Source of the DNA: Branchiostoma floridae
Taxonomy: Eukaryota > Chordata > Leptocardii > Amphioxiformes > Branchiostomatidae
Direction: 5' to 3'
DNA length: 64,000 nt
NCBI RefSeq assembly: GCF_000003815.2
Contig: NC_049991.1
Location: forward strand, 13,885,612-13,949,611
Positions 1 to 12,500 of the stretch are shown here, in pieces. How positions within the stretch are numbered: position 1 is the stretch's first letter; each line of letters opens with the position of its first letter. Under the pieces are notes generated by a model that was given only the letters and a program-made list of their open reading frames with translations, made no database searches and had not been told where the DNA came from. The position numbers and the translations under genes were made by a program.

Positions 1-436
1 TTGTTCTGACCCTCGACACTTCAGTCTGAAATCAGGACGGCAATTATACCCAGTTGTCAACAGGTGTCCTTAACTGACACGAGTCAGAACCAGGGAGAAG
101 GACAACAATACGCGTGGACAATACACATCGCATATTGCTAACATTCAACTGATATCGATATGATTCAGTGAATATTATTTCAAAAGTAATTATTGTTATG
201 TTTTATAATGTTTTAAATTATGCACTTCTATTGCTTTTCATTTTAATTGTAAAGCATACTGCAATTCAGCCGAAATAGGCTGCCATTGTGTGTTATTGTA
301 TGTCACTCGACGCAAATAAAACATTTATTCATTCAATATTCATGACTGTAAGTAAGTCAGTGTAAATGTTGAATCCTGGTGACTGTAAGTCATCTACCGT
401 TCACCTTCACCTTGTTGTTTTGAGTAATTGCCCGAG

Positions 437-672
437 TCACCTAGCCTCCATACCAGGCTCTCTGGGGCCTTTTCTCGGCTCATAATACACTTTTGTTGGT
501 CATTTCTTTTTTGTACTGGGTCGCTGATTGTCGGCCGTCGCTGATTATGGGGCCAGTAATCAGCGATGGCCAGCAATCAACAACCCAGTACAAAAAGAAA
601 TGGCCAACAAAAGTGTATTATGAGCCGAAAAAAGGCCCCAGAGAGCCTGCTATGGATGCTACGAGTCGCCTG
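437..672. mobile_element. Foldback (palindromic) MITE-like element
   Basis: The left arm from about 444 (reading CCATACCAGGCTCTCTGGGG, then TCGGCTCATAATACAC) is repeated in reverse complement ending near 661, giving two arms of roughly 90-100 nt around a centre near 550 (GTCGGCC/GGCC). Such a long near-perfect inverted repeat with no coding capacity is typical of foldback or MITE DNA elements. The matching place in the second copy (about 40650-40680) lacks it, so it probably inserted after the duplication. Exact ends are uncertain. Confidence 0.6.
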
Positions 673-1334
673 GGGGTTGATCTGACACCGCCCAGACGGC
701 GGCCGAGAACAACTTTTTGGATGTCGACGAAGGTTGAAGACACACACGTAGTACCGTAGTACGTTACGCACTACAAAATAAATCAAGTAACTACATAATA
801 AAAAAAATAATTCTCTACTAAATACTTGTACGATTCCAGTTATCTTTTCTCAATCGCCGATGGGAGATTGTGGATGTTTAGAAACGTCTGATTTTAGATA
901 ATTTTTCCAGCTGCTTGTCTACTTAATTTTTTTTGGATGACAGCCATACAGTCTAGCTACTGCGCAAGGCCAAGGACGCGTAAGTAACTCAGATCTGTAC
1001 GTGCACATCGTTGTCTCGCAGTGGAGCTGGTCGTGCGGCATAATCTCACGTGCTGATATGATCCACCCCATCACTTTGCCGTGACCCAATTTTGAGGCCT
1101 TCGACCGGACAGAGACAATGTGGTCTGCCTGATACCAAGGGGGCGTTGTCATTCCTACTGAGAACCCGTGCATGCCAATATTAATGTTTGAACATTATGC
1201 CCAGGAGTTGATATCACCTTACATTATGGGGCTTGATGATAAGTTTCACTTAAATGTGCCACAAGGTTCGTTAGATGGTAAACAAGCAAAAATATCTTCC
1301 AGTGGAAAATATGTTGGCCAAATTTGCGTCGCCG

Positions 1335-1510
1335 TATGTGGTGTAACCAGTGGAGTGTCGGGCTCGGAACCTAGAGGTCCCGAGTTCGATGCACTCCGTG
1401 CCCGACGTTGTGCCCTTTTAAAAGGCACTTTATACGACTTCCTTACTTCACCAAGGTATAAAAATGGATACCCGAGGTACAATACTACCTGACTTCGGTC
1501 GGGGAGGTAA
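1335..1510 (+). mobile_element. tRNA-related SINE
   Basis: The segment holds a B-box-like GAGTTCGATGC near 1381, followed by the motif ACTCCGTGCCCGACGTTGTG and a tail with GGTATAAAAATGGATACC and GGTCGGGGAGGTAAA. I recognise this arrangement from a SINE type common in amphioxus and other marine invertebrates (tRNA-derived head plus conserved body); this is from memory, not a search. The A-box side is degenerate. It is absent from the homologous region of the second copy. The family name is not assigned. Confidence 0.55.
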
Positions 1511-2935
1511 ATCGCCAGCACCAAGTAGAATTCAATGAGGATAGAAATAGAACTCTCATAGCATTGGGCACTTGCTGGTATATTGCAAAAACAGTATATG
1601 ATGCAGTAATAGAAGGGTTATAAGGGTTATACGTATGGAAAATCATTTCATGAATTAGAAGTATGACTCACTCATATGACTGGTTGCACAAATAGCGACG
1701 AAATTAAGACCTGTAAACCACGTGTATGTATGTAACATACAAATAAGTACATTTAAAATGTACAAGCGTGGAAACAAAAACAAAAATACACTAGAAAAAA
1801 AATAGACAACAGGCAAGGAATCGGTTGACGTCCTGAGACGTATTATATGACATCGCTTGTGATTATTTGAATGCGCGCCGTTGCAGCATATGCGCGTTTC
1901 AAAATATTTAAGATTGGAGATCTGATGTCAAACTGACAGATGGGACAATTGGACCTGTTGTGGGCGTACCCCAAAAAATACCCTCCAGCAGAGTTAGAGA
2001 CTCACTTGTCAGCATATAGCCGTCTCACTGGTGGTGCTGCTCGTCACTTGCTGGCGCGGTCAGGTTGAGGGACAAGTCTCCAGTCAGCCACACGACCTGA
2101 GGTCTTCCACAACCTCGGCACTTTCCCACCAAAGACTGAGGTGAAAAACTTTCTCTTTTCTGCTTAAGCGCTTTCACTGACAGCCTGCGATTTTTGGTAA
2201 TAGAATTTTTTATCAGGCTGTGGCATAACTGACCGTCGTAGGTTTAAAAGTTGGCTGGCGCTACTACTATTATATTTGGCCTTTTCAAAAAGATTTTCTG
2301 TCGGATACGAGAACCTGTGCATGAGGTATGTGATCGGACTTGAACAGTTTAGAAGTTTCTTATTTTACACATAGCGGTAACGAAGTTAGATCGGTACATA
2401 AGACGTGCACATAAGGACTCGCTACGCTGGGCCTTCCTTTCACGAATATCTTACCGATTAAATTAAGCATAAGTTATGAGTTTCCAACTTTTGCAAGAGT
2501 TGTCGCAAAGTCCACGGTGGCGTTTTCGGAGTTAAATCCACCTGTAGTAGTACAAGCGGAGACCATTGTCCGAATGTACGGCAGAAGATTAGCCTGCATT
2601 GTGCAGGTACATGTACGTGTGTGCTGCGTACGGCCGCCCGCCCGGCAGACACAAGGCGCTGTCACCGGGCGTCTGTTCGGCATTGAAATGTGATGAAGTG
2701 TAAGGGCTTCAATCGTCCTCTCATTTGTTCCCGGAGGCATTGAAGGACTTTTCTGTAAGTGTTTATTGTTCATGAAGGACTTTTCTGTAAGTGTTTGTTG
2801 TTCATTAAGTGCATAACACTGCTTCCCCCCGTACGCATGTCCGAACGTTTTTGCGTCGGTGTTTTTGTCTGCTTTTTACACTTGCCCACTTGCGTGCGTA
2901 TAGGAACGTCATGATCATGTAGAGATAATTAAGAG

Positions 2936-3203
2936 TTCCCATATTTTAAACATTTTAATGCAACGGATAAATTTCTATTTTTGATGCGCCTAGATAAACC
3001 TTGTATGTGACACATTATCTGTTCCTATATATACACTTGTACAAAGAAGCGACAATATGTCGACCATCCTGTTAGCCTAGTACCTTCAATTAGTTAAATT
3101 GTATCTTGTTGTCTCTGCATATGTCTGTTATGTCTGTTATCAGTGACCTGTACCTAGCCAATCGAGGCATGAATGTACAATAAAGGTTTTCATTCATTAA
3201 GAG
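2936..3203 (+). mobile_element. 3' end of a non-LTR retrotransposon, with 8-bp target duplication
   Basis: The octamer ATTAAGAG occurs at 2928-2935 and again at 3196-3203, bracketing about 268 nt that are missing from the homologous place in copy B (near 42135-42150), where the flanks join directly. The insert ends in ACAATAAAGG followed by TTTTCATTCATT, the kind of 3' end with a short tandem repeat seen on CR1/L2-like LINEs. There is no coding region left. It is a clean filled site versus empty site pair. Confidence 0.6.
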
Positions 3204-3326
3204 ACTTTGTTTACAAGTTTTAATCCGCTGCAGCCTCATCGTGTGGTAAAAAAAGCAGACCGCATTTCATCTATATGTACTTGACAAACACGTTAACATC
3301 TTACGACTTAGATGAACGTGTATTAT

Positions 3327-3354
3327 GAATGAATGAATGAATGAATGAATGAAT
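3327..3354. repeat. (GAAT)7 microsatellite
   Basis: Seven uninterrupted GAAT units. The homologous position of copy B near 42245 has no such array. Confidence 0.9.
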
Positions 3355-3788
3355 TTTGTTGCTCAACAATCGTGAAACAAAACATGTCTTGGTTCTATTG
3401 TAATCTGTTCACGCTTTAGTTTAGGTTCGTGTGGTCGTGGTTAGTTCCTGAATGTGTAAAATGTATAGGTAACAATTTTGAAGCAGACATTTATGTTCCA
3501 ATTGCAATGCCCAGTACAACAAATCTTTCTGTGGCAAGTTTTGAGGTGTTAGCCGAAAGGAATGTTGTTGTATACGTTTAGCTACGCGCAGCGCTCGCAG
3601 GGAGAGTTGGTGCCGGTCCCAGGTCGAGATAAGCCTCAGGCGCTGTTAAAGGTCCCGTTTCTACTAGCCGGCGATGGCTGAGCGATCAAAATTGGATGTA
3701 CTTGAAATGATGCATGCTTTTATGTTTTCAACATCACCGAAGAAAACAAATTGCGGTCAAAGTGAAATGCTAGAGAGGCGAGTAGAAA

Positions 3789-3865
3789 CCGGCCCCCGGG
3801 ATTCGAACCCGGGCCCGCCAGTAAAAAACTATCGCTGCTAACTACTAAGCCAAAAGGTCCGGACC
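3789..3865 (-). mobile_element. tRNA-derived SINE head
   Basis: On the minus strand the sequence reads GTCCGGACCTTTTGGCTTAG, then an A-box-like TGGCTTAGTAGTTAGC, and a B-box GGTTCGAATCC inside a CCCGGGTTCGAATCCCGGG stem-loop. The spacing of the boxes is tRNA-like. The anticodon arm is not well formed and the same unit recurs at 42673-42758, so it is a pol III-type SINE rather than a working tRNA gene. It predates the locus duplication because both copies carry it in the same context. Confidence 0.6.
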
Positions 3866-5389
3866 AGTTGGCCTGGTCAGTTAATGGCGCTTAAACCCCA
3901 CTGTTTCACTACTCCCTCCTGTCTTAAGATTCGTCCTCTAATCTCCAAGTTCGATGCCCCGTACGGCACATCTTGTCATTACACACAGGGTCGGCATGGG
4001 AGTGAAACGCCCAACAGACGAATAGAAACATTTTTCTATCTACAATACCTCTTCCAAGCTGTCCGACGTTTTGATTGTGTTCGGCATGACGAGCGGTTTT
4101 GTCAGAGCCCAGTCAACTAAACTTAACTCATGACGTTACCACCTCGCACCTGGACAATTGCACGTTTAAGATGGCATCTAAACTAATTCAATCATTCTAA
4201 CACAAAAAAACTCCTAGAAGTCATAGTTCGAAAGGAAGGGTTCCATCAACTCGAGCTCTTTAATGAAAGGTTCATGTTACCGTACTTGCCCTGTGACGCA
4301 CCTCTAGCCCCTGGCGTCTTCGCATTAACCAACTCACTAACAGTATAATCTCAACTTGTCTGCAATTAACTAGCGCATTCATCTTAAGTTTTCTCAAGTT
4401 TAGGGAGTCACTGTGTAGCACGACAGAATGAGGGATGGTTCTAGATCTAGAGACGAAACGTAACCAACCCAGGCCCCTCCTGCCAATTGCAACCTCAAAC
4501 TTCACCTTCTTTTCATGACTACAGACTGCGACCAACGAGGAAGTGATGAGCAGCCAAATATTTGGCAGATCACTCAACAAATTTCATAGATAAAAACTAC
4601 TTTATCACATTTTGTGTGTTTTATAGATATTATCTTTTAAATATGGATTGAAAACGAAATGGGCCCCTCGTATAGTAATCGAGTGTTCATTTCATTCATG
4701 GGAGAGTTGACAATTGACTGCGGCTGGAAGTCGGATGGTTGGGAGTAGGGAAGCCTTCGGGGCTCGGTTGGGAGTAAGCCATGTCATCATCATCATCCAT
4801 CCGGGCGTGCTGGTTGCACGGATGGCCATGACTCTCTTCCTCCAGCCATGTACAGGTTGAAAATGGTACATAGTTGTAGCTACAAGATAGGCGTGGTCTA
4901 AAACTGGCCAGACTGCTATCAGCTAGCACCCTACCAACAACCTTGGTTGGGGACAACGTCTGGGGAGGATCCTAAATGTGTGACAGCGGCAATTAGAATC
5001 AGCAGTTCGTTTTGAAAAATTAGATGAAAATTTGTCAACAAAATGTCCCAAATGCCAGTAGAGTTTGGACGCTGCCCAAGAAGCAACCCATGTAGAAATA
5101 AAGCACGGTGAACTGACTCATATATCTACCCAAGGGGCAAATTTCTCAATTCCAACCGTTTAATTACACGTGAATAACGTCAAGTAAAACTGCTCACGTA
5201 TGACAGGGTTTGGAGTCTACTGCGTGTAGTGACTGCGCCCCCTACCGGTATCGAATCCTGTCTCTGCATGGCTTCATCCAAATCTCATGGTCAATAATTG
5301 ATAACGCCCACACTGTCATGGGAGTGTCTCCCTTACCATACTTTGGGGATAGAAGACGTGTAATTTGGACGGTGTTCATAGAATTATGG

Positions 5390-5864
5390 NNNNNNNNNNN
5401 NNNNNNNNNNNNNNNNNNNNNNNNNNNNNNNNNNNNNNNNNNNNNNNNNNNNNNNNNNNNNNNNNNNNNNNNNNNNNNNNNNNNNNNNNNNNNNNNNNNN
5501 NNNNNNNNNNNNNNNNNNNNNNNNNNNNNNNNNNNNNNNNNNNNNNNNNNNNNNNNNNNNNNNNNNNNNNNNNNNNNNNNNNNNNNNNNNNNNNNNNNNN
5601 NNNNNNNNNNNNNNNNNNNNNNNNNNNNNNNNNNNNNNNNNNNNNNNNNNNNNNNNNNNNNNNNNNNNNNNNNNNNNNNNNNNNNNNNNNNNNNNNNNNN
5701 NNNNNNNNNNNNNNNNNNNNNNNNNNNNNNNNNNNNNNNNNNNNNNNNNNNNNNNNNNNNNNNNNNNNNNNNNNNNNNNNNNNNNNNNNNNNNNNNNNNN
5801 NNNNNNNNNNNNNNNNNNNNNNNNNNNNNNNNNNNNNNNNNNNNNNNNNNNNNNNNNNNNNNNN
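5390..5864. other. Assembly gap (475 N)
   Basis: A run of N. Translations that pass through it are artefacts. The flanks on both sides align with the copy B region around 45700-45900. Confidence 1.
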
Positions 5865-6055
5865 CGAGGAGGCATGACCTTGCTGCCGAGAAGGAAATGG
5901 CTGAGTTCCCCCTTCCCGTCAGGGTCATACCTCCTTGTAATTTAGAGCTAGAGCTCGCAGACTCATCGTCCGATCGAATCGCGCCCAATGGTATAAAGCC
6001 TACATGCATGTTGTTTGAACCGAGTTGTTGTAGCGTTGTAATCTCAAGGACGTTT

Positions 6056-6300
6056 AAGGTGGTATCTCACTGCACTTAGGGCACCGGTGTGGCACTGCGG
6101 GGTTCGTTCACTGCGGCACTGTGGTGTTATTTTCGCCGACTTTTATAATTTAGATATTGCGTAATACGTAAAAGTATGACCTAGTAGACAACACAATATA
6201 CAGAACGTAGGAAAAATTTCTTTATCCCTGAAAATCGTTGAGTAATCTTTCGAGCCCGCTGTGCCGCACCGATACCCCAAGTACAATGAGATACCACCTT
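6056..6300. mobile_element. MITE with long terminal inverted repeats (copy 1)
   Basis: The left end reads AAGGTGGTATCTCACTGCAC and the right end reads GTACAATGAGATACCACCTT, its approximate reverse complement. The similarity continues inward (GGGCACCGG.. against CCGATACCCC), about 50 nt in all. The centre contains ATTGCGTAATACGTAAAAGT. The same element in the same orientation lies at 63282-63514. It is missing from the homologous site of copy B near 45960, so it inserted there after the duplication or was lost from B. No transposase is encoded. Confidence 0.75.
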
Positions 6301-7134
6301 TACATAACTTTCTCCTGACATGTGACGCCGACCTTGCCATTCATGAATGAAAAGGATGGCAAGCTAGTGACAGATATATGTTCTATAGCAATTATCTCAT
6401 TATTCTGTCTGACCAGAAGCGATATCATATATCAGATTGAAGCACAGACAGTCGAGACAATGGAGCTGCATTTAGCTCCGCCCAGGACTAAAGGTTATCT
6501 CACAAGATCGCAAAAACAACAGATAAATCAACAGTTTGACTAGAAAAACCGATGCTGTAGTCTGACGATGAAGTGTCGATGAAGTGTCGATTTTTTGCGG
6601 CACACACTGTGCACGGTGGCAGACACTGAAGATTAGAATATGGTTCTTTAATCCTTCAATTAATGGAGATCAAAATACTTTAGTGGTTAAGGTTTTTTTT
6701 TAGCTATTTCGCCTCTGTATCACAAAGTTGGCAACTACTATTTTATACTACCTCATCGGTACACAACCCGTTGGTGGTGTAAAATATCATCGGTACACAA
6801 CCCGTCGGTGGTATAAACGAAGGGTGAGAGAGAGAGTCTATGTTTGCAATGTCTATGTTTGAAAAATACTGACTCTGTGTTATCTAGCTTTGAAATATTA
6901 AAAAAAAGAGACACATTTAATATCAGAAATTTTCCATTGCAACCACCAGCGTTCACATCCGTGGTTCATACCAAATTATAAATACATGTATTTTTTTACA
7001 TTTAAAAATGCTAAAATTTCTTACGGACTACATGGTATTTTGAGAGTTGGCAATGGCCCGAGAAATCGGTTACTGTATGCAAGTGAAAGATCGGACTCAA
7101 TCATAGTCTCGTAAATTGTGCCTTCCAACTAGGG

Positions 7135-7491
7135 TTGTAGCCAGCCTGAAATCATTTTCAGTCCCCTCGATTTTGAATGGGAATCCTATCGAGCACCGAA
7201 GTCATGGCGTGGTGTTGCGCGTCATTTCTAGAGGGTCTGGGTCCCAGAAAATTTATAAAGCCTAGACCCTCTGAAACACTATTTCCTGCATTTTGAGGTG
7301 CAAATTTTGCTTGTAGACTAAGCTGTTCAATGTCAACTGTTTTGGCGAGGAAGAACACATGGGTTTCAGTTTTTTAATATCTTTACATATCAATTTTTGT
7401 CTGTCCCTGGGGACGGAATGGGGAAAATTTTTTCAGTCCCCAGCTGCAAAATTCCTTCAAAGGACTGAAGGACAGGTGCTGGCTACAACAC
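7135..7491. mobile_element. Possible DNA element with short inverted ends
   Basis: GGTTGTAGCCAGCCTG at the left is matched in reverse by CAGGTGCTGGCTACAACA at the right. CTTCCAAC occurs just outside both ends and may be a target duplication. The internal sequence carries repeated TCAGTCCCC motifs. It lies in a block of roughly 0.9 kb that copy B lacks immediately upstream of its first exon. Confidence 0.4.
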
Positions 7492-7800
7492 TGCTTCCAA
7501 CACAAAGAAGTGGATTTACCCCAATACCCCAAGACTAACCGACTCCAGTCTTAGTCAAGTAATGAGTAGTCCACCGCTTACGTGACTTTACGCTATGTAG
7601 ATAGAGCACGGCGCCCCGTCTCTGTTTAGAAATGGTCGTAACGCCCTGATGCTTCTTTACTTCTCTTGCAAAGAAGCCTGGTTCTGTGTCCAGGAATTTT
7701 ACTTCAGTTGTCCAGTAGTGAAACTGGGTGTCCAGGCGACTGAATATTCTGCACCTTAAAATTGATCCACCGCTCACCGAGTCACGTGTTCTGCATAACG

Positions 7801-7808
7801 TGACGTCA
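7801..7808. promoter_or_regulatory. Perfect CRE-like palindrome upstream of gene A
   Basis: TGACGTCA is the full CREB/ATF consensus, 110 nt before the predicted start codon. It is only a motif match in sequence that copy B lacks. The start codon is preceded by a polypyrimidine-AG (CTTTTCCAG ending at 7899), so an untranslated exon may lie further upstream and the real promoter position is unknown. Confidence 0.25.
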
Positions 7809-7918
7809 CAGAAGCGGTGAATTGCTCATTCGTTGGCGGAGACTGGATCATAGAGTTGGTCAGTGGAAAATTTTGTAATGTCTCCATGTTCTTTTCCAGC
7901 AGGTGGAAGTCCAGCAGC

Positions 7919-8546
7919 ATGGCGTCCAAGAGCGCCACCCTGCGGTTTCTGCGAACGCTGCTCCTCATCCTCGCCGTCGTCTCTGCTGTTTCTGCTGAGG
8001 TGCCTTCCCATTTGCAAGTTGCATGTTCATGTCAGAAGTAGACAAGGCCTCTTTTTTTATATAGCGGCATGTCTGTAAGTGTGTTATTCGACACGGATAC
8101 ATGTAGTGAAAAAAAGAGGAAATCGTCAATTAAGGGGCGACGTCACAGCTTTCACAATACTAATGTCAGTACTTATGGAGTAGTATCAATGTAAATTGGA
8201 TAACTTGGAAGGACATGCGGATTAAGTATTAAGATGCTTGAAATAATACATTATCATTTTCACAGACACCGGAGGGCGGAGCATTCAATAAGGTCTTGAA
8301 CGACTTGAAGAATGTAGCACACCGGGTCCTGGAGAACGTCGGCGTGGAGGTAAATTTTGTTTCTTAGACCTAGGTACCTTCTACTTCGATTCTATATCCT
8401 TAGGATGCTGACTCTTAATGTAGTACCCACACATGTAGCAACTAGAATAGTAAGGAACTCCCCATCATTTTCAGTCTGCTGGGTCATGGAATGAGAACAA
8501 CTTGGTTTTTGATGTTACAAGTTGAAGTCAATGTGCCCCATGCCAA

Positions 8547-8578
<32 letters not shown>

Positions 8579-9557
8579 TCTCTGCCTCTTTCTCCCAGCC
8601 TCTTTCTGTCTCTCTCTCTCCCTCTCTCTCTGCTTCTCTGCTTCTTTCACTCCCTCTCTCTCTCCCCTCTCTCTCCCTCTCTCTCCCTTTCTCCGCCTGC
8701 CTCTCTCTCTCCCTGACTCTCTCTCTCCCTCTCTCTCTCTCTTTCTTCTGTATGAAAATATTCCATTAAAAAATAAACTGTTAGTCCAGAAACTTCAAAA
8801 ATGATTTCTGCCTCGCTAGGGTCCCGAAAAGAAGTCCCTGGAGGCTGACGTGACAAACAACGATACAGACGAGCCAAGCTCCTCCAAAGTACTGTCGCTT
8901 CTGGACGCATTGCAGTCCTTTTCAAAGAAGGTACAAGTACACAGTTACATTTTCACAACAGTAGCTTCCTTCCCTCGCTCGATTGTCTGTTATTTGGGTA
9001 TAGGTTTTCTTTAATTGTAGTCTTAACAAGTTTCGAAAGGAAATGCTGGACATACAATGTCTATCTACATGTACGTCGATGTAGGTTAGACATCCAGGCA
9101 AAAGTATACGCCAAAAAGCAGTTACTCAAGCACCTGGATATGATTTTGGAAACGGTCATACGTTTCAGCTAACATCCACTAGTTTTCGTCAGTGACACTA
9201 AAGTGATCTTGTTGGAGGGGATTTTTATATCCTAGCATTGAATTGATATGTAAAAGAGATCTAGCTGAAGAACAAGTTTATCATAACTATGAATTAATAT
9301 GTAAAACGGGTGGAAGACAAAGGTTCAATAGTCCAAAAGCTCATGGCACATATTCACCGTGATGGTACAGACTGTTACTAATTGCTATATTCTTGCACTG
9401 CTTCCCCGCGCCCTCCGCTGGGGCGGCTGTGCTAGGATCTTCGGCCAATTCAATACAATAAATTTTCACATATATTGTCTACAGGGTTTCTTCTTTAAAG
9501 GGCGTAAACATGGGCATGGACATGGACATGGCCATGGATCTGGAGAAGAACATTCAG
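7919..9557 (+). CDS. Gene A exons 1-4: signal peptide, N-terminal region, His-rich tail (aa 1-116)
   Basis: Exons 7919-7999, 8266-8349, 8820-8930 (all phase 0) and 9485-9557 (ends phase 1). Residues 1-26 form a signal peptide: basic start, hydrophobic [11 protein letters not shown] core and an AVSA cleavage site. The next residues ([20 protein letters not shown] and [11 protein letters not shown]) look amphipathic and helical, with an Asp/Glu/Ser-rich piece between; I recognise no domain. Exon 4 encodes [18 protein letters not shown], a His-Gly repeat that could bind metal (inference). ATGG gives a good start context. Gene B keeps exons 1-3 but has lost the His-rich part. Confidence 0.8.
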
Positions 9558-12500
9558 GTTTGTTAGTTTTTCTGTGTGTTGACGCGCAACTTGTATAGGT
9601 CATTTTCACAATAGATAGTCTTCATTGACTCTCATTTGTCTTGGCTTCGTGAACGAGTCGGAGAGGTGACACACTCAGGACGTGTGCTGGGCATTGACAG
9701 CGTGCACTTACTCCACTGTTTTTTGAGAGGCCACGTCCTCAACTTATTTCCGAAAATTTCAAGTACGGCGGGTTGTGCTCCTAGCTTGTGGGATGATCGT
9801 TCTAGCCATGTTGTCGATTGAGCGGTTTTGCTATTACACGTTCAGGAGCAGCCGAAGGTAGTAGTGGAGGCTGTGCAAGTGGTTACCAGAGTCATGACGG
9901 CACCTGCTACAGGGCGTATGGAGACAGGAAGTCTTATGACGATGCCAAGGCTAAGTGTGCTGCTGATGGTGGCCGCCTGGTGGCGCCAAAGACGGAGAGG
10001 CTGGACACCTTCATCATGGGCCTGGTACAAGCGAACGGAGGAGGCGACCATTGGATAGGATTGGACGACAGGGCATCGGAAGGCGTGTGGACATTCAGCG
10101 ATGGGACACAGATGCAGGTAGGTGGGACGGAGCTCTAGGGATATATATGACATTACCAACTGACGAAATGCAGGTAGAAAGCAAAAGCAGCAAAACAAAG
10201 GTGACATTTTGAAGTTGTTGAATTGGTATTTTTCTACCAGAGATGGCAAACAGATGGAGATGCCCAAAAAACGTAAATGATCAATGAACAGGACACAAAC
10301 CATCAACATCAAGGATAAATGATCACGTTTAGAGAGAAAATTAACCATTTATCATTTATCTTTCATCCACTGAGGTGTGGCCCAGTCAAAACATGTAGTC
10401 AGAAGGATTGAATTGTTCAGGTGGCCTTCTCAAGATCTCTCAACAATGTCTCTGAATCACTGCTTGTTACAGAATTGTGACTTCAAGAAATGGGCCCCAG
10501 GAGAGCCCAACAATAACGGAGGGCAGGACTGTGTGCAGTACTGGGCGGGAAGAAGCAACCGCTGGGACGACGACACGTGCAGCAGGCAAAAGAAATTCAT
10601 TTGCCAGATCGGTAGGTACCCTCACGAACGAACTCACTTAGACCAACTGTTTAAGTACATTCCACACTGCATACAAAACTGTATGCTTGATGAACGAGAT
10701 ACATATAGACTTGATGTTTGTTTGTATATGTAGTAGCACGATGCGATACTGCTGGGAAAATTTGGTTTGTCGTTGTATTAATACTGAGTATTTTATATTA
10801 TCCCCCTCGTGTATGTAGAGTTAAATAGTATCTTGTGGCTCCCTTCTTTATACTTTGACACTGATCATATAATTACAATGCAGGCGTAGGTTATCCTGAA
10901 TGACAAGTTAGCGACCTACAAAAAGAAAGGCTACGAAGGAACGATTAGATGCGGCCTTGTGGTCCATAAACGAAGGTTAAAGGCTCTTGTATTCTGCAGG
11001 GCCAGGAGACAACACAGGCTGTACCGGGACCAGTGGAAACAGCCCTGGCTACACGAGTCTTGGCTGTTGGAAAGACAAGTCAAGCAGAGCGATCGGGCAG
11101 CTGGAAGGCAAGGACTCCCGTCTGAGCGGCGATTACAAGAGACGTGATGACGCACTGAGGAAGTGCTACGAAGTGGCTAAAGATCGCGGCTTCATGGTCT
11201 TCGGTGTGCAGAATGGAGGCCAGTGCTTCGGGTCACCCATCGCTGGGGGAACCTACAGGAAGTACGGACCTTCGTCGGGCTGTAGAGGCGGGGAAGGAGG
11301 CGGATGGGCGAATGATGTGTACAGGATCACAGGTAGGACCTTTCACTTCCACTGTATCATTGATGGGTGCCACACCGGGCATTTAGAACAGACATTGGGA
11401 AACAAGACACTATTTTTTTCTTTTGGTTGTACGAAAGACGTCCCTTGAAGTCCCTTGACGTTCAATGTTCTCGGTTTTACTTTCAGATGCGAACCCAAAG
11501 TATTTCACCCTGGGATGTTGGAAGGACACATCGAATAGGGCCATTGCCATTGTCGAAGGGTCGGATAGCCGCCTGGATGGTCAATACAGCCGTCGAAAAG
11601 ATGCCATCAACAAATGCTACGAGGTGGCCAAAGCTAAGGGCAATGCCGTGTTCTCCGTTCAGAACGGTGGACAGTGCGGGACGTCGTCCAACGCACAAAG
11701 TACCTACTACAAGTTTGGGAGATCAACGGCATGCAAGACAGACGGCAAGGGAGGAGGCTGGGCGAACCAAGTCTACCGAATCATAGGTAACTTCTCATTT
11801 CAAAGTTTCTTTCTGTATCTGTACAACTGTTATAGCCACCCTAGAGTCTTAGACGTAAGACACCAGCTACGCAGGCACTCGGCTTGGTAGCAGCTGATTA
11901 TATCACACTAAACGACCTGCACCGGTATCTATCACCCTTTTACCTTTCAACATCTAGCTGCAAGTGTTGTTTTAAGCTTTCGGTCAAGCCCCCTCACCGT
12001 CGAATCAGTAAAGAAGGTGAGATCACATTCTTCGTGCGATTTTGATGCTGCAGAATTATCAAGCAGGGTGAAAGTGAACCGACTGCCGACAACGATGCCT
12101 ATTTCGTAATACAATGATAATGATAAATGGCAAGTTTATTCAAAGACTATGCCCAAAGACTAATTGCAACCAAAGTAAAACACTGGTGTACAGACTTGCA
12201 TATTTGCATGTATTTTACCTCAGGAGCAGGGGCAAGCTTCGGGTGGCTCCAATGCTCACCTAGCTGGGCCATCGATGCTTCGGGCACCCCATATGTTCAT
12301 AACGGTGTGACGTATGGTCCCGGGCAAGTCCTGGACGGGAACCCAAACACCTACTGGAACCCCCAGCAAACGTCGAGGAACTTCAACCGGTGGTACATCA
12401 TCTTCAACTTTGGCAAGAGATACAGACTTTGGGGATTCCGTCTCTCCCACTATGGTGACACCACACACGACATCAAGAAATTCCAACTGCAATGGTCTGC

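Larger units (their letters stand above)
1..7918. other. Repeat-rich upstream region of gene A
   Basis: I see no convincing exon here before 7919. Most of the stretch is homologous, in the same order and orientation, to about 40357-46556 upstream of gene B; for example the blocks near 60-110, 1710-1800, 2470-2800, 3440-3960 and 4130-5360 each recur. The homologous blocks are interrupted by insertions found only here, which are listed separately (foldback element, SINE, LINE 3' end, two MITE-like elements). Short open frames in the region overlap these repeats on both strands and are not supported as genes. The remaining single-copy pieces show nothing I can name. Confidence 0.7.

Noticed and set aside
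493-759. 88-codon frame in the foldback element
   Set aside because: It spans the palindrome centre and exists only because of the inverted repeat; absent in copy B.
3789-3865. A functional tRNA gene on the minus strand
   Set aside because: A and B boxes are present but the anticodon arm and acceptor pairing are poor, and the second copy is further degraded; better explained as a SINE head.
5210-6079. Long open frames (255-289 codons) across the first N gap, both strands
   Set aside because: Most codons are N; flanking parts have no homology and include the MITE.
8491-8769. Ser/Leu-rich frames in the CT tract
   Set aside because: Translation of a dinucleotide repeat inside intron 2.
9842-10348. 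Antisense 168-codon frame over the C-type lectin exon (also 14344-14652, 48412-48900)
   Set aside because: Recurs opposite every CTL exon copy because the exons are near-identical; the plus strand gives the CTL fold with splice sites.
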